NCBI GenBank assembly: GCA_963662815.2
Contig: CAXXWA010000028.1
Span: 1 to 64,000, forward strand
Direction of reading: 5' to 3'
Length of the DNA: 64,000 bases
DNA from: JAPPHA01 sp963662815
GTDB taxonomy: Bacteria > Pseudomonadota > Alphaproteobacteria > Rhodobacterales > Rhodobacteraceae
Shown here: one piece after another, positions 17,363-25,443 of the stretch
Layout of the letters: every line of letters begins with the position of its first letter
Numbering within the stretch: the stretch's first letter is position 1
Program-made: the position numbers and the translations under genes
The notes under the pieces: model-generated
Database searches by the model: none
Seen by the model: the letters and a program-made list of their open reading frames with translations, nothing else
Told to the model about the DNA's origin: nothing

Positions 17363-18354
17363 ATGGCGGCGCCGTCTGCCCAGACCCTGCAGCGTCTCGC
17401 CGACGAGACCGGTCATCAAGCCGGTACATTGGAGAAGGTGCTGCGGCTCCTGGACCTGTTGCAGGAGATCGCGCGGGATCGGGTCCTGGCAAATCGTCTC
17501 GTCCTCAAGCGCGGGACGGTGCTCAACCTGTTCCACCTCGGTCTGGACCGGCTCTCGGTCGATATCGACCTGAACTATGTCGGTGCGCTCGACCGGGCCG
17601 CAATGGAAGCCGAACGACCCGACGTCGACGCTGCGCTCGACCGTCTCCTCGCCTCCCAGGAGTACGGCATTCGCCGCAGGCCCGGCGAGCAAGCCGGCGG
17701 CAAGTGGCTGCCCGCTACACCTCGGCGCTCGGCGGCAACGCCACGCTGGAAGTCGACGTCAACTACATGGCACGCCAGCCACTGTTCGGCATGGCGCGCG
17801 TGGAGTCTCATCCCCTGGGCGCAATGCGGGCGAGGGACGTTTTCTTCCTCGACCTCCACGAAATCGTCGCCGGCAAGCTGGTCGCGCTCATCGACAGGCA
17901 TGCAGCCCGCGACCTTTTCGACGCGCGGCGCATCCTTTCCATCGACGGGCTCGACTGGAACCGGATCAAGGCTGCCGTGCTGGCCATGGGCGCCAGCGGG
18001 CGACGCGACTGGCGCACCAGGTCGATCGACGCCATCGAGGGCGATCCGCGCGAGTTTCGCCGGAAGCTCGCAATCTGTCCGCCCCGCGATCGTTTTGCCG
18101 CCATGGGAGAAGTCGACGCGTGGGTCGAGGAGACAGTTGCGCTCTGTCGGGAAAGACTCGCCTTCCTGTTCGATCTGACGGCGAACGAGCAGGCGTTTCT
18201 CGATGGCGTGCTCGATCGAGGCGAAATCGACGCCGGCCTGCTCGACATCGCGCCGGAGATCCGTACCCGAATCGAGGCCATGCCAACGCTGGCCTGGAAA
18301 ACCAGGCATGTTCGTGAGCATCGGGGATTGGAGGCCAGCAAGGCAGGCCAATAG
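17363..18354 (+). pseudogene. Type IV toxin AbiEii nucleotidyltransferase, frameshifted
   Basis: Would be a 330-aa GTP-type nucleotidyltransferase toxin of the AbiEii family. The N-terminal frame has LVLKRGTVLNLFH (the usual KGGTALN with Arg for Gly) and the metal motif LSVDIDLNYVG. After GGKW near 17707-17712 the frame changes, and the rest (ARYTSALGGNATLEVDVNYM, then RDVFFLDLHEIVAGKLVALI) is read from the next frame to the stop at 18354. Restoring one G in the CTGCCC stretch (CTGGCCC) gives 331 continuous codons. Thus a one-base deletion, natural or from assembly, probably silences the toxin. Confidence 0.8.
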
Positions 18355-18425
18355 ATCTGGCGCTCGGATGCATGGTGCATCAGGACCGGATCGAAACTCA
18401 AGCCCTTCTCTTTCGGCGTGCCGGC

Positions 18426-18613
18426 CTACTCCTCGGGCGTCCCGTCCCGGCGCTTGGTCAGCACCCACTCCAGGTGGTCCACGCGCGCATATCGCACAGC
18501 ACCGCACCGCCTATCTGGAGGTGGCGAGGTTCTCCGCCTTTCACCCGATATCGCTGCAGCATGCTGGGCGAGACAGTGAGCAGGGCCGCGGCCTCGCGGG
18601 TCGTCAGGATCAC
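18426..18613 (-). pseudogene. Excisionase-like HTH protein, frameshifted (short)
   Basis: Small MerR/excisionase-type DNA-binding protein: VILTTREAAALLTVSPSMLQ then GGEPRHLQIGGAV, after which the expected tail RYARVDHLEWVLTKRR appears in another frame and stops at 18426. The frame change fits an extra five bases near 18500-18506, where GCAC-type motifs are repeated. Likely GTG start at 18613. If the break is real, the recognition wing is lost. One of three related genes in 1.6 kb. Confidence 0.5.
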
Positions 18614-18854
18614 CTGGGACCGTCCTTCGCATAAATCCGTTGTCCCGCGCGGGCGTACGTCGTCAGGCGGAGGGGGGTTTGTCTGCGCCCCGGCGGGTTC
18701 CTCATGATGAACCGGGTCGGAAGAACGATCGGGCAATGACTGCTGGCCGTCGTCCTGATCCTGCGCGCCACGCGCGGGCTCAAACGTGCTCCTGTTGTCG
18801 CGCATCCGAGCCTGCACCTGCTCGACGGTGGAAAGCAGCGGCGACGCTCCCGAC

Positions 18855-19099
18855 CTGAGCTTTCTCACGAACAAGGGGCCCCCGGCGGCATCGCCGCCGC
18901 GGCGCCCGAGGCCGACGATCTCCGCCCCGGTCGCCTCTCCCGAGACGTTGCGGGAAACGAACAACGCGTTCCCGCGGCAGTCCGCGCAGGCCGGCCCGCA
19001 GGCGTGACAGGCCCGGAGCAGCATCCCGCCGATGCCGCGTTCCGTGACAAGGCGATCGCGCACCTCGGGCCAGAAGGCCTGAGACCGGGCCGGGAGCTC
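18855..19099 (-). pseudogene. Possible DUF3991/Toprim (mobilisation) remnant
   Basis: Open stretch of about 80 codons including FWPEVRDRLVTERGIGG, ACADCRGNALFVSRNV and ATGAEIVGLG. This resembles the DUF3991 segment of DUF3991/Toprim proteins (consensus like ADRRGNAVFVCRD...TGAELVG), which accompany relaxases on conjugative elements. It overlaps, in another frame, the tail of the HTH gene 18865-19830, and lacks a start and the Toprim part. Identification rests on one motif block, so it is tentative. Confidence 0.4.
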
Positions 19100-19830
19100 C
19101 AGCCGCCGCCGGCCTGCCGGAGGGGCCGCACCGTAAGACGTCGTCGTCGCAGCCTCGCCTCGATCCACGCCTCGAGGTCGAAACGCGCGTACAGCACCTT
19201 GGACCCGAACTTGTGGAATGCCGGACCTCCGCCGGTGGCCCGATAGCGGGTGGGCGTTCGGTGCGAGAGCCCGACGACGGCCGCCGCCTCGCGCTCGGGG
19301 AGAAAGGTTGCCCCGTCGAGCTTCCGAATCCTCGCGCCGTCCTCGGTCCACGGCGCGAACGCGGCGCCAAGCCCGCAGGGCGGCACCGTGACTTCGCTCG
19401 CGAGCAGCCACGCAATGCCCCGGCGTTGGAAGTCATCGGCGGCGCCGTGCATCCAGGATCTCACCCGCTTGACGATGTCGAGCGTCGGCGACATCCCGCT
19501 CCCGAGCTCCAGCATGAACGAGGATCTCCCGATGGCCCTGCGTCCGAACACGGTCGGACTGGTCCCGGTGACGATGAGGAATGCCTCGACCTCTCGCCGG
19601 AACCTCGGATCGATGGGAGCGACCTCCATGAAGCGAAGAATCCGGTCGACCGCGTGGGGATCGGGCCAGGCATGCACGCCGACCGATGCGGCAGGAGGTG
19701 CCGGGACAGGGCGGGGCCGGATGCGAAGACCGTCGGGATACAAGCCCGACCCTCGGCTGTCTCGGTTTTGCCAGTTCCAGCACGAAATCGCTCCGATCAG
19801 AGCATGTCCGTCTGGGAGGTGTTGCGACAT
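18865..19830 (-). CDS. HTH DNA-binding protein of an integrative-element type
   Basis: 321 codons. Residues about 70-127 form a Xre-like unit (IVTGTSPTVFGRRAIGRSSF). Residues 171-230 are an excisionase/MerR-type HTH: FLPEREAAAVVGLSHRTPTR followed by KFGSKVLYARFDLEAWIEAR. The sequence past residue about 235 is arginine- and alanine-rich, unlike the family, and overlaps a DUF3991-like reading in another frame. The true end was therefore probably earlier and has been lost by a frameshift. The start ATG at 19830 overlaps the neighbouring HTH gene by 34 bp; an internal ATG (MEVAPIDPRF) is also possible. Role: control of excision or transfer of the element, by family analogy only. Confidence 0.5.
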   Translation of the reverse strand: MSQHLPDGHALIGAISCWNWQNRDSRGSGLYPDGLRIRPRPVPAPPAASVGVHAWPDPHAVDRILRFMEVAPIDPRFRREVEAFLIVTGTSPTVFGRRAIGRSSFMLELGSGMSPTLDIVKRVRSWMHGAADDFQRRGIAWLLASEVTVPPCGLGAAFAPWTEDGARIRKLDGATFLPEREAAAVVGLSHRTPTRYRATGGGPAFHKFGSKVLYARFDLEAWIEARLRRRRLTVRPLRQAGGGWSSRPGLRPSGPRCAIALSRNAASAGCCSGPVTPAGRPARTAAGTRCSFPATSRERRPGRRSSASGAAAAMPPGAPCS

Positions 19831-20048
19831 CGCTGCGCAGCCGCCCAGTCCGCGAGGTCGGCCAGGGCGTAGACAACGGCAGTGCCGAACATTTGGCAGG
19901 CGGGTCCGCCGCCTATGATCCGGTAGCGGTCGAGGGTTCGTTTATTCAATCCCGGCATGGCAGCCGCCTCGCTGACTTTCAGGAACTCCGGAAGGACGGC
20001 GTCAAGTGCAGCCTGGATCTCGTTTCGAGTGTCCGGTTTCGTCACCAT
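19797..20048 (-). CDS. Excisionase-like small HTH protein
   Basis: 83-aa protein from MVTKPDTRNEIQ. The body FLKVSEAAAMPGLNKRTLDR followed by GGGPACQMFGTAVVYALADL is the same winged-HTH plan as its two neighbours downstream. Proteins of this kind bind att sites or promoters of integrative elements. A longer open frame exists upstream but has no family similarity. First gene of the three-member HTH array on the minus strand. Confidence 0.6.
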   Translation of the reverse strand: MVTKPDTRNEIQAALDAVLPEFLKVSEAAAMPGLNKRTLDRYRIIGGGPACQMFGTAVVYALADLADWAAAQRCRNTSQTDML

Positions 20049-20587
20049 GATCGCTCCGACGCGGGGTAGGGGTCCGCAGGTGTCGAAGCGCGCAGGCAAT
20101 CGCACGGGAATATCGAAGATCGTTCGCCAATCCGGATGCGAGACTCCGCGACTTGTTCCGCCGAGGCCTTCCTGCATGGGCATGCAACGTCCCGAACTCC
20201 CGCGCCACGCATCGCCGGATCCGTCCCCGCACACCGACCGAGGCCGGAAGGCATGGCACCGTCGGGAATCGCGCGTCCCCAACCTGGGGGAGAATCGGGA
20301 AGAAACTGTGCTCCGTTTCGGCGAATTGCGCGAAGATGAATGCCCTCAGCGCCGCCGTGCCTCAAAGCAGACACTCGCGATCGTCATCGGCCACTCTCCC
20401 AGCCAACTGCCGACCGTGGCGGCCAGCCCCCGAGGATCTCCACGGGCGGCCGTTCCCGCCTCTCCCGGGACCGCGCGATCGGCGGGTCATCGACATCCTT
20501 GCGCTCTGCCGGGAAATGCCGGGGATTTCGCGGCAGCGCAGTCCGGTTTATTGATGCGGCCGGGGCAGATGGAACGGGAGAGGGAAC
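20049..20587. other. 539-bp gap, no gene recognised
   Basis: Several overlapping open frames exist on both strands but none has family similarity or a convincing start. It separates the relic island from the GntR gene and may hold the island boundary. The GntR ribosome site (GGGAGAGGGAAC) lies at its right end. Confidence 0.4.
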
Positions 20588-21394
20588 ATGCGGCGCACTA
20601 TGCCGTCACAGGCAGCTCATGACTCCGGCAGCAACGCAGGCCGCGGCGCGGGCGTCGGCCGGAACTCCGGAGAAAACCTGAACGAGATCGCCTACCGCTC
20701 GATCAAGGACGACATCATCTCCTGTTCGCTGCAGCCGGGCGACGACATTTCCGAGGCGACGCTCCTCGCGCGCTACGGGTTCAGCCGTGCACCCGTGCGC
20801 AGCGCGCTCTTGCGCCTGCGCCAGGAAGGGCTGGTCGTCTCGCGCGGCCGCCGCGGCAACATGGTCTCGCAGGTCACGTTCCGGGACGTCCAGGAGATCT
20901 TTCAGCTTCGCCTCCTCCTTGAGGTGGTGGCGACGAGGCTGGCCGCCGGCAAGGTGGATGCGGAACGGATCGCGCGCCTGAACGACGCCGTGGTCGCGGC
21001 ATCCGCAGACGGGAGCGCGCCGGACGAGTCCGACTACATGCGCGCGAACCGCAGGTTTCACCGCTACGTCGCAGAGGCGTCGGGAAACCGCCGGCTCGCC
21101 GCGCTGGTCATTGACCTCATGGAGCAGCACGAGAGAATCGTGCACCTCGGCCTCTCCTCGAGGAACCAGGAGAGCCAGTTCCTCCACCGTCATGACGACC
21201 TCGTGGCAGCGCTCGTCGAGGGGGACGGGGACCGCGCCGCAGAACTGGTCGAGCACTCCCTGAGGGGTGGCCAGAGAAAGGTGGTCGAGGCGATGCTGTC
21301 GCTGGCGGACGACATTTCGGCACCGGGCGCCGCGACGGATTCCGGCCAGGACGGTTCGGGAGACTCGTCAGCGGGCGCGGATTCGAAGGGTTGA
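20588..21394 (+). CDS. GntR-family transcriptional regulator (FadR/FCD subfamily)
   Basis: 268 aa. The N-terminal GntR winged helix spans about residues 35-105: AYRSIKDDIISCSLQPGDDI, then GFSRAPVRSALLRL. The C-terminal all-helical FCD ligand domain contains YMRANRRFHRYVAEASGNRR and LVAALVEGDGDRAAELVEHS, with the Asp/His residues that usually bind a metal and an organic acid. Such regulators control sugar-acid or amino-acid catabolic operons. No target can be assigned: the nearest genes are unrelated, and the sugar island begins 5 kb downstream. The C-terminal 25 residues are a low-complexity Gly/Ser/Asp tail. Confidence 0.85.
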   Translation: MRRTMPSQAAHDSGSNAGRGAGVGRNSGENLNEIAYRSIKDDIISCSLQPGDDISEATLLARYGFSRAPVRSALLRLRQEGLVVSRGRRGNMVSQVTFRDVQEIFQLRLLLEVVATRLAAGKVDAERIARLNDAVVAASADGSAPDESDYMRANRRFHRYVAEASGNRRLAALVIDLMEQHERIVHLGLSSRNQESQFLHRHDDLVAALVEGDGDRAAELVEHSLRGGQRKVVEAMLSLADDISAPGAATDSGQDGSGDSSAGADSKG

Positions 21395-21438
21395 ACGCGC
21401 GTCGCATCGCCGCGGAAGGCGGAAGGCGGAAGACGGAG

Positions 21439-22365
21439 TCATTCGGTTTGACGGGGCTGGCGGGCCGAGTTCCAGGTCGCCTTCGGAAACTCCCGGTAGC
21501 CAACGACCCGATGGCGAATGTCGCGGTTCCAGTCGATTTCAGGGCGGGGCGCGAGATCCCAGATCCACTCCCGCCCGCCGTTCGGCAACTCGACGCCCCA
21601 GAGGGAGTCCTCGCGCCCGACGATATCGTCGCCGTCGCAGAACAGCCGCTCGAGATCCGAAATCAGGCAGACGACTCCTTCGAAGGACGCAAGCCAGTCG
21701 AGGTGGGCGATCACCAGGCTTCGCGAGAAGTTCCGGACCATTCCAGCCGAAGGGCTGCGCATCCACCGCGTCGCGTAGCCGTTCGGAAGCACCGCAAGCT
21801 GGGACAGGATATTGGCAGAGATCAAGAGGTCGGCGGGTTCGTCGAGGAAGAATTCCGGTTTTTTCACGTTGACTTCCAGGCCCCTGCACTGCCGTGCGGC
21901 TTCGTGCACGTCCCGGACGACACCGGTTACGTCAAGGTCCAGAACAGTTGCGTTGGGGTGCGCAAGGGCCGCCTTCCGGACTTGCCAGAGGTGCAGGATG
22001 TCGACGAGAACGACCTCGCGGAACTGCCGGCACAGTTCCTTGCAAGGAATATCGAGGAGCAGGCCCGATCCCACCACGACCGCCCGATCCGACCGGCTGC
22101 AGCACTTGGCCGCATCGAGAATCAGCGACCGAGTGTTCCGAAGGTGCGGTTGCCAAGCGGTGCGGCAGCGGTCGTGGCGCGCCGCAAGTTCCCGCAATTC
22201 CCTGACGTAGCCCATTCTGCGGAGGTGCCGCGGAAACGGCGTTGCCGCATGCCGCAGCCACGTGCGCGCGAAACTTTTCGAACCCGTTTGACCGGTTTCC
22301 CGCAATCTACCGGCTCCCCGACTTGCACGAATCGCAAACCTGTGCGATACAGCGTAACATGTCAA
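21439..22365 (-). CDS. Uncharacterised Rossmann-fold protein (methyltransferase-like)
   Basis: 308-aa protein I cannot name. Residues about 95-150 form a Rossmann-like unit: RAVVVGSGLLLDIP (GSG turn at 99-101), an acidic VVLVDILHL at the end of the next strand (Asp122), then NATVLDLDVTG. This is the layout of class I SAM-dependent enzymes. The later FLDEPADLLISANILSQLAV and the Trp-rich tail (EWIWDLAPRPEIDWNRDIRH) lack an obvious methyltransferase motif IV. The region before residue 38 has poor coding character, and the true start may lie further in (before FARTWLRHA). It is divergent from the DUF1007-NicO pair, with only about 50 bp between starts. Confidence 0.55.
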   Translation of the reverse strand: MTCYAVSHRFAIRASRGAGRLRETGQTGSKSFARTWLRHAATPFPRHLRRMGYVRELRELAARHDRCRTAWQPHLRNTRSLILDAAKCCSRSDRAVVVGSGLLLDIPCKELCRQFREVVLVDILHLWQVRKAALAHPNATVLDLDVTGVVRDVHEAARQCRGLEVNVKKPEFFLDEPADLLISANILSQLAVLPNGYATRWMRSPSAGMVRNFSRSLVIAHLDWLASFEGVVCLISDLERLFCDGDDIVGREDSLWGVELPNGGREWIWDLAPRPEIDWNRDIRHRVVGYREFPKATWNSARQPRQTE

Positions 22366-22412
22366 TCAACCTGTCATGTGCGCGCCGTTTCTTCGGAAGG
22401 TCCGGGAAGGCG

Positions 22413-22994
22413 ATGCAGTTGCTTTTCGCCGTGTCGTGCACCCTGCTGTCAGGCATGTCTGTAGCCGTCGCCAATCCTGACGTCTGGGTCAGGGTCGGCA
22501 TGACCTACAAGTTCGAGCCGGGCGGCGTCTCGGGAATCGCCTATGAATGGAGTTTCGACGAATTCTTCAGTTCCAGCATGCTCGCTGCCTTCGATGCTGA
22601 CGGGAACGGGGCTCTGGAATCGGAAGAGGTTGCGCGCCTCAAGGAGCAGGCATTCGATCCGCTCGCCGAGTCCGGCTATTTCGTTCACCTCTGGGAAGGC
22701 GGCGAACGGAGGCAGGACTTCGCGATCGAGTCGTTTGCCGCCGGCATTGACGGTGCCCGGCTCGTTTACCGGTTCACGGTCGCTTTGTCGCCTCCCGCGG
22801 AACCGGGGCGGGGCGGGTTCGCGGCCAGCCTGCACGACAGCGAGATCTACGTCGACTTCGATTTCAGGAAGAAAGACTTCCTCCTGGCGGAGGGCGCCAT
22901 GAATTCCGGATGCAAGTTCCGGATTGCGCGCGGCAAAGGCGCTCAAGCCGGCCACCGCCAGGTTGTCACGCTCACATGCGGAGAAGAAGGATGA
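22413..22994 (+). CDS. DUF1007 family periplasmic protein (metal transport accessory)
   Basis: 193 aa. A signal peptide (MQLLFAVSCTLLSGMSVAVA) precedes a DUF1007 domain: EWSFDEFFSSSML, an EF-hand-like acidic loop FDADGNGALESEEV, and DSEIYVDFDF. Family members accompany NicO-type exporters or importers and are often placed under zinc or nickel control. Oddly, the mature start reads NPDVWV where most relatives have HPHVW, so two conserved histidines are gone. I chose the second ATG because it gives a clean signal peptide; an ATG at 22359 is also open. The stop overlaps the NicO start (ATGA), so the two are co-translated. Confidence 0.75.
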   Translation: MQLLFAVSCTLLSGMSVAVANPDVWVRVGMTYKFEPGGVSGIAYEWSFDEFFSSSMLAAFDADGNGALESEEVARLKEQAFDPLAESGYFVHLWEGGERRQDFAIESFAAGIDGARLVYRFTVALSPPAEPGRGGFAASLHDSEIYVDFDFRKKDFLLAEGAMNSGCKFRIARGKGAQAGHRQVVTLTCGEEG

Positions 22995-23983
22995 ATGGCT
23001 GGAAGCACCGTCGCCCGTGTTCAGGGCTACCAGCGTTTGCGGCGCCGATGTCGCTGGCGCAGTTCCTGTGGCCGTCGGCCGCAACCGCGCAGGATGCCGC
23101 GTCGGCCGTGGCGCCGACGATCGAATTCGCGGACGAAGGACCCGGAGGGATCACGGGCCTGACGGAATTCCTCGTCGAGTTTCAACGCCGCGCCAACGCC
23201 GAGATCTCGACACACATGAATGCCGTCCAGAGCGGGGAGGATCTCGGTGCGTTCTTTCTCGGTCTCGCCATCGCGTTCACCTACGGGGTCTTCCATGCGT
23301 TCGGCCCCGGACACGGGAAGTTCGTGATCGTCTCCTACTTTCTGGGACGGGAAGTACGGGTTGCCCGCGGGTTCGTCATGGCAGCACAGGTGGCGATCGT
23401 TCACGTCATTTCTGCGGTCGTGATCGTTTGGCTGTCTGACACCCTGCTCAGGGCCGGGTTCGGAATCGGCCTGTCAGATATACCAGGGGTGCGGGCGGGA
23501 AGCTTCCTGATCATCGCTGCGATCGGTGCATACATGCTCTACCAGGCGATCCGGGAGTCGTTCGGCGCCTCGGCGGGCGGTGGCCACGGCCACAGTCATG
23601 GTCACGGCCACAGCCACGGTCACGGTCACAGTCATGGTCACGGCCACAGCCATTCCCTTGAAGGCGGCGTCATCGCCTTCGCGGCCGGGGTGGTTCCATG
23701 CCCCGGAGCGGTTCTGATCATGCTGTATGCGATCGCGAACGACATGATCTATCCGGGATTCATTCTCGTCGCAGCCATGTCTGCAGGCATAGGGCTGACG
23801 ATCTGTTCTCTCGGAGTGGGCGCCATCCTGGCGCGGCAGACCGCCCTTCGCATGATTGACGGCGCGGCTGGCGGCGGCGGCGTGAACGCATTGCGCCATA
23901 CGATGAACTACGGCGGCGCGATAGTGGTGATGGCGATCGGGTCCTTTTCCTTCGTTGCGTTTCTGGATGTGCCGCTCGGTTGA
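22991..23983 (+). CDS. NicO/RcnA-family nickel-cobalt (or zinc) transporter
   Basis: 330-aa inner-membrane transporter. An N-terminal signal or anchor is followed by about six hydrophobic segments. The hallmark HAFGPGHGK motif (around residue 98) opens the transport domain, and VVPCPGAVLIMLYA is the second conserved motif. Between them lies a His/Gly-rich cytoplasmic or periplasmic loop of over 25 residues. With the upstream DUF1007 protein it forms the usual two-gene unit for divalent metal transport. The metal is unproven; a CDF exporter lies 1.5 kb downstream. Start fixed by the ATGA overlap with the DUF1007 gene. Confidence 0.85.
   Translation: MNGWKHRRPCSGLPAFAAPMSLAQFLWPSAATAQDAASAVAPTIEFADEGPGGITGLTEFLVEFQRRANAEISTHMNAVQSGEDLGAFFLGLAIAFTYGVFHAFGPGHGKFVIVSYFLGREVRVARGFVMAAQVAIVHVISAVVIVWLSDTLLRAGFGIGLSDIPGVRAGSFLIIAAIGAYMLYQAIRESFGASAGGGHGHSHGHGHSHGHGHSHGHGHSHSLEGGVIAFAAGVVPCPGAVLIMLYAIANDMIYPGFILVAAMSAGIGLTICSLGVGAILARQTALRMIDGAAGGGGVNALRHTMNYGGAIVVMAIGSFSFVAFLDVPLG
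23583..23653 (+). repeat. Histidine-codon repeat in the NicO gene
   Basis: Tandem variants of GGTCACGGCCACAGTCAT-type units encode the (HGHS)n loop. The codons alternate CAC/CAT and GGC/GGT, so the DNA repeat is imperfect while the protein repeat is regular. Confidence 0.8.
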
Positions 23984-24250
23984 ACCGGGAAACCTGTTCC
24001 GGCCACTGCCGCGTACCCGACGCAGCAGCCCTGGTCACAACGACGCCGGGATCGACCTTTCCGAAACCTCATGCCGTCGCGGCAGCGATTCCGGCTTGCC
24101 TGCGGCTGCCCGCCGGCAATGCGCGCATCCGCTCGCGTGTCGGTTGAAACGCATCGAGAGGTGCGTGCTCCAGGGATTGCCGACGGGTTTTGACATCGGA
24201 ACGCGTGCTGGCGATAACCGCGCGGAACTGCAGCGGAGGTAGCTGGACCG

Positions 24251-24988
24251 GTGAAATTCAAGGGACGATCCGTGCTCATCACCGGCGGCAGCAGCGGTCT
24301 CGGCGCGGACATGGCGCAGGTCTTCGCAGGGGAGGGCGCTTCGGTTGTCGTTTCGGGTCGCGACCCCGAGCGGCTGGCAAGGGTCGCCGCCTCGCATGCA
24401 AATGTCGCCGGAGTGGACGCCGACGTGACCGATCCCGATTCGGTCAAGGCGCTCTTCGACGGACGGACGTACGACATCGTGATCGCGAATGCGGGAATCG
24501 GCAGCAGCTCCCGCCTCAGGGACACCACGCTTGCGGATTGGGACGCGGTCATCGCCACAAACCTGACCGGCGTTTTCCTGACCCTTCGAGAGGGCATGCG
24601 GCAAGTGCCCGCGAACGGCAGGCTGATCGCGGTCTCGTCGATCTTGGGCGTCGTCGGCGCCGCATATGTTTCCGCCTATTCTGCCGCCAAGCACGGCATC
24701 GTGGGCCTCGTTCGATCTGCGGCCAAGGAAGTTGGAAAGTCGGGAATTACCGTGAATGCGGTTTGCCCCGGCTATCTCGACACGGAGATGACGCAGCGCA
24801 CGGTTGCCAACATCATGAAAAGGACCGGGATGAGCCGCGAGGACGCCATCGGCGCGCTGGTAGGGGGAAAGCCCGACCGCCGGCTCATTCCGCCGCGGGA
24901 CGTTTCGGAAACGGTTCTTTGGCTGGCCGGCGATGCGTCCGCGTCGGTGAACGGCCAGGCGATCGTGCTGAACGGCGGCGAACACTGA
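24251..24988 (+). CDS. SDR-family NAD(P)-dependent oxidoreductase
   Basis: 245-aa classical short-chain dehydrogenase: TGGSSGLG for NAD(P) binding near residue 12, IANAGIGSSS, catalytic Ser in ISVSSILGV-like context (AVSSILG) and the YSAAKHG catalytic Tyr/Lys. The C-terminus VNGQAIVLNGGEH is typical of 3-oxoacyl reductase-like or sugar/sugar-acid dehydrogenases. The start is GTG preceded by GGAGGT. It stands alone on the plus strand between the NicO unit and the CDF exporter. It may serve the sugar island 2 kb away, but that is inference. Confidence 0.85.
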   Translation: MKFKGRSVLITGGSSGLGADMAQVFAGEGASVVVSGRDPERLARVAASHANVAGVDADVTDPDSVKALFDGRTYDIVIANAGIGSSSRLRDTTLADWDAVIATNLTGVFLTLREGMRQVPANGRLIAVSSILGVVGAAYVSAYSAAKHGIVGLVRSAAKEVGKSGITVNAVCPGYLDTEMTQRTVANIMKRTGMSREDAIGALVGGKPDRRLIPPRDVSETVLWLAGDASASVNGQAIVLNGGEH

Positions 24989-25443
24989 AGCGCCGGTTCG
25001 CTGCCGGGCGCCTGGCGATCGAGAGCCGGCCGCAGGAACCGAAGACGGCATTCGCGCTTCGAAGTCCATTCCGTGAATTCCTGGTTCGACCGTGCATGCG
25101 CCGCCGCAAGACCGTCGGTACGGGACCGGGCGTTCCGGCACCGGGGCACATGCATTGCCACTGGGCACGAGGCGGCGGAGGATAAGCTCCGCAGCACGTC
25201 GGAACGGGATCGTTCGGCCCTCTCAGGAGAGCGGGTTGGCGCTGTCTTGGTCAGGCGCCCCCTGCATCGGCACGGTCGTGCCGGGGCGTGCGCCGCTCAA
25301 ATGGGATTCCCGCGTCAACTCGCGCACCATCCGACGAAATGCGCGCCCGGCGGCCGCCAGTCGCGACCGCGATCACCGCCGCGAACGGCACCCCGTGCGC
25401 GACCGGAACTCGAGCGCACGTTTCGTCAGAATTGCATCAGGCG
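24989..25443. other. 455-bp gap, no gene recognised
   Basis: Separates the convergent SDR and CDF genes. GC-rich sequence with only short overlapping frames; I see no tRNA, repeat or clear terminator. Confidence 0.4.
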
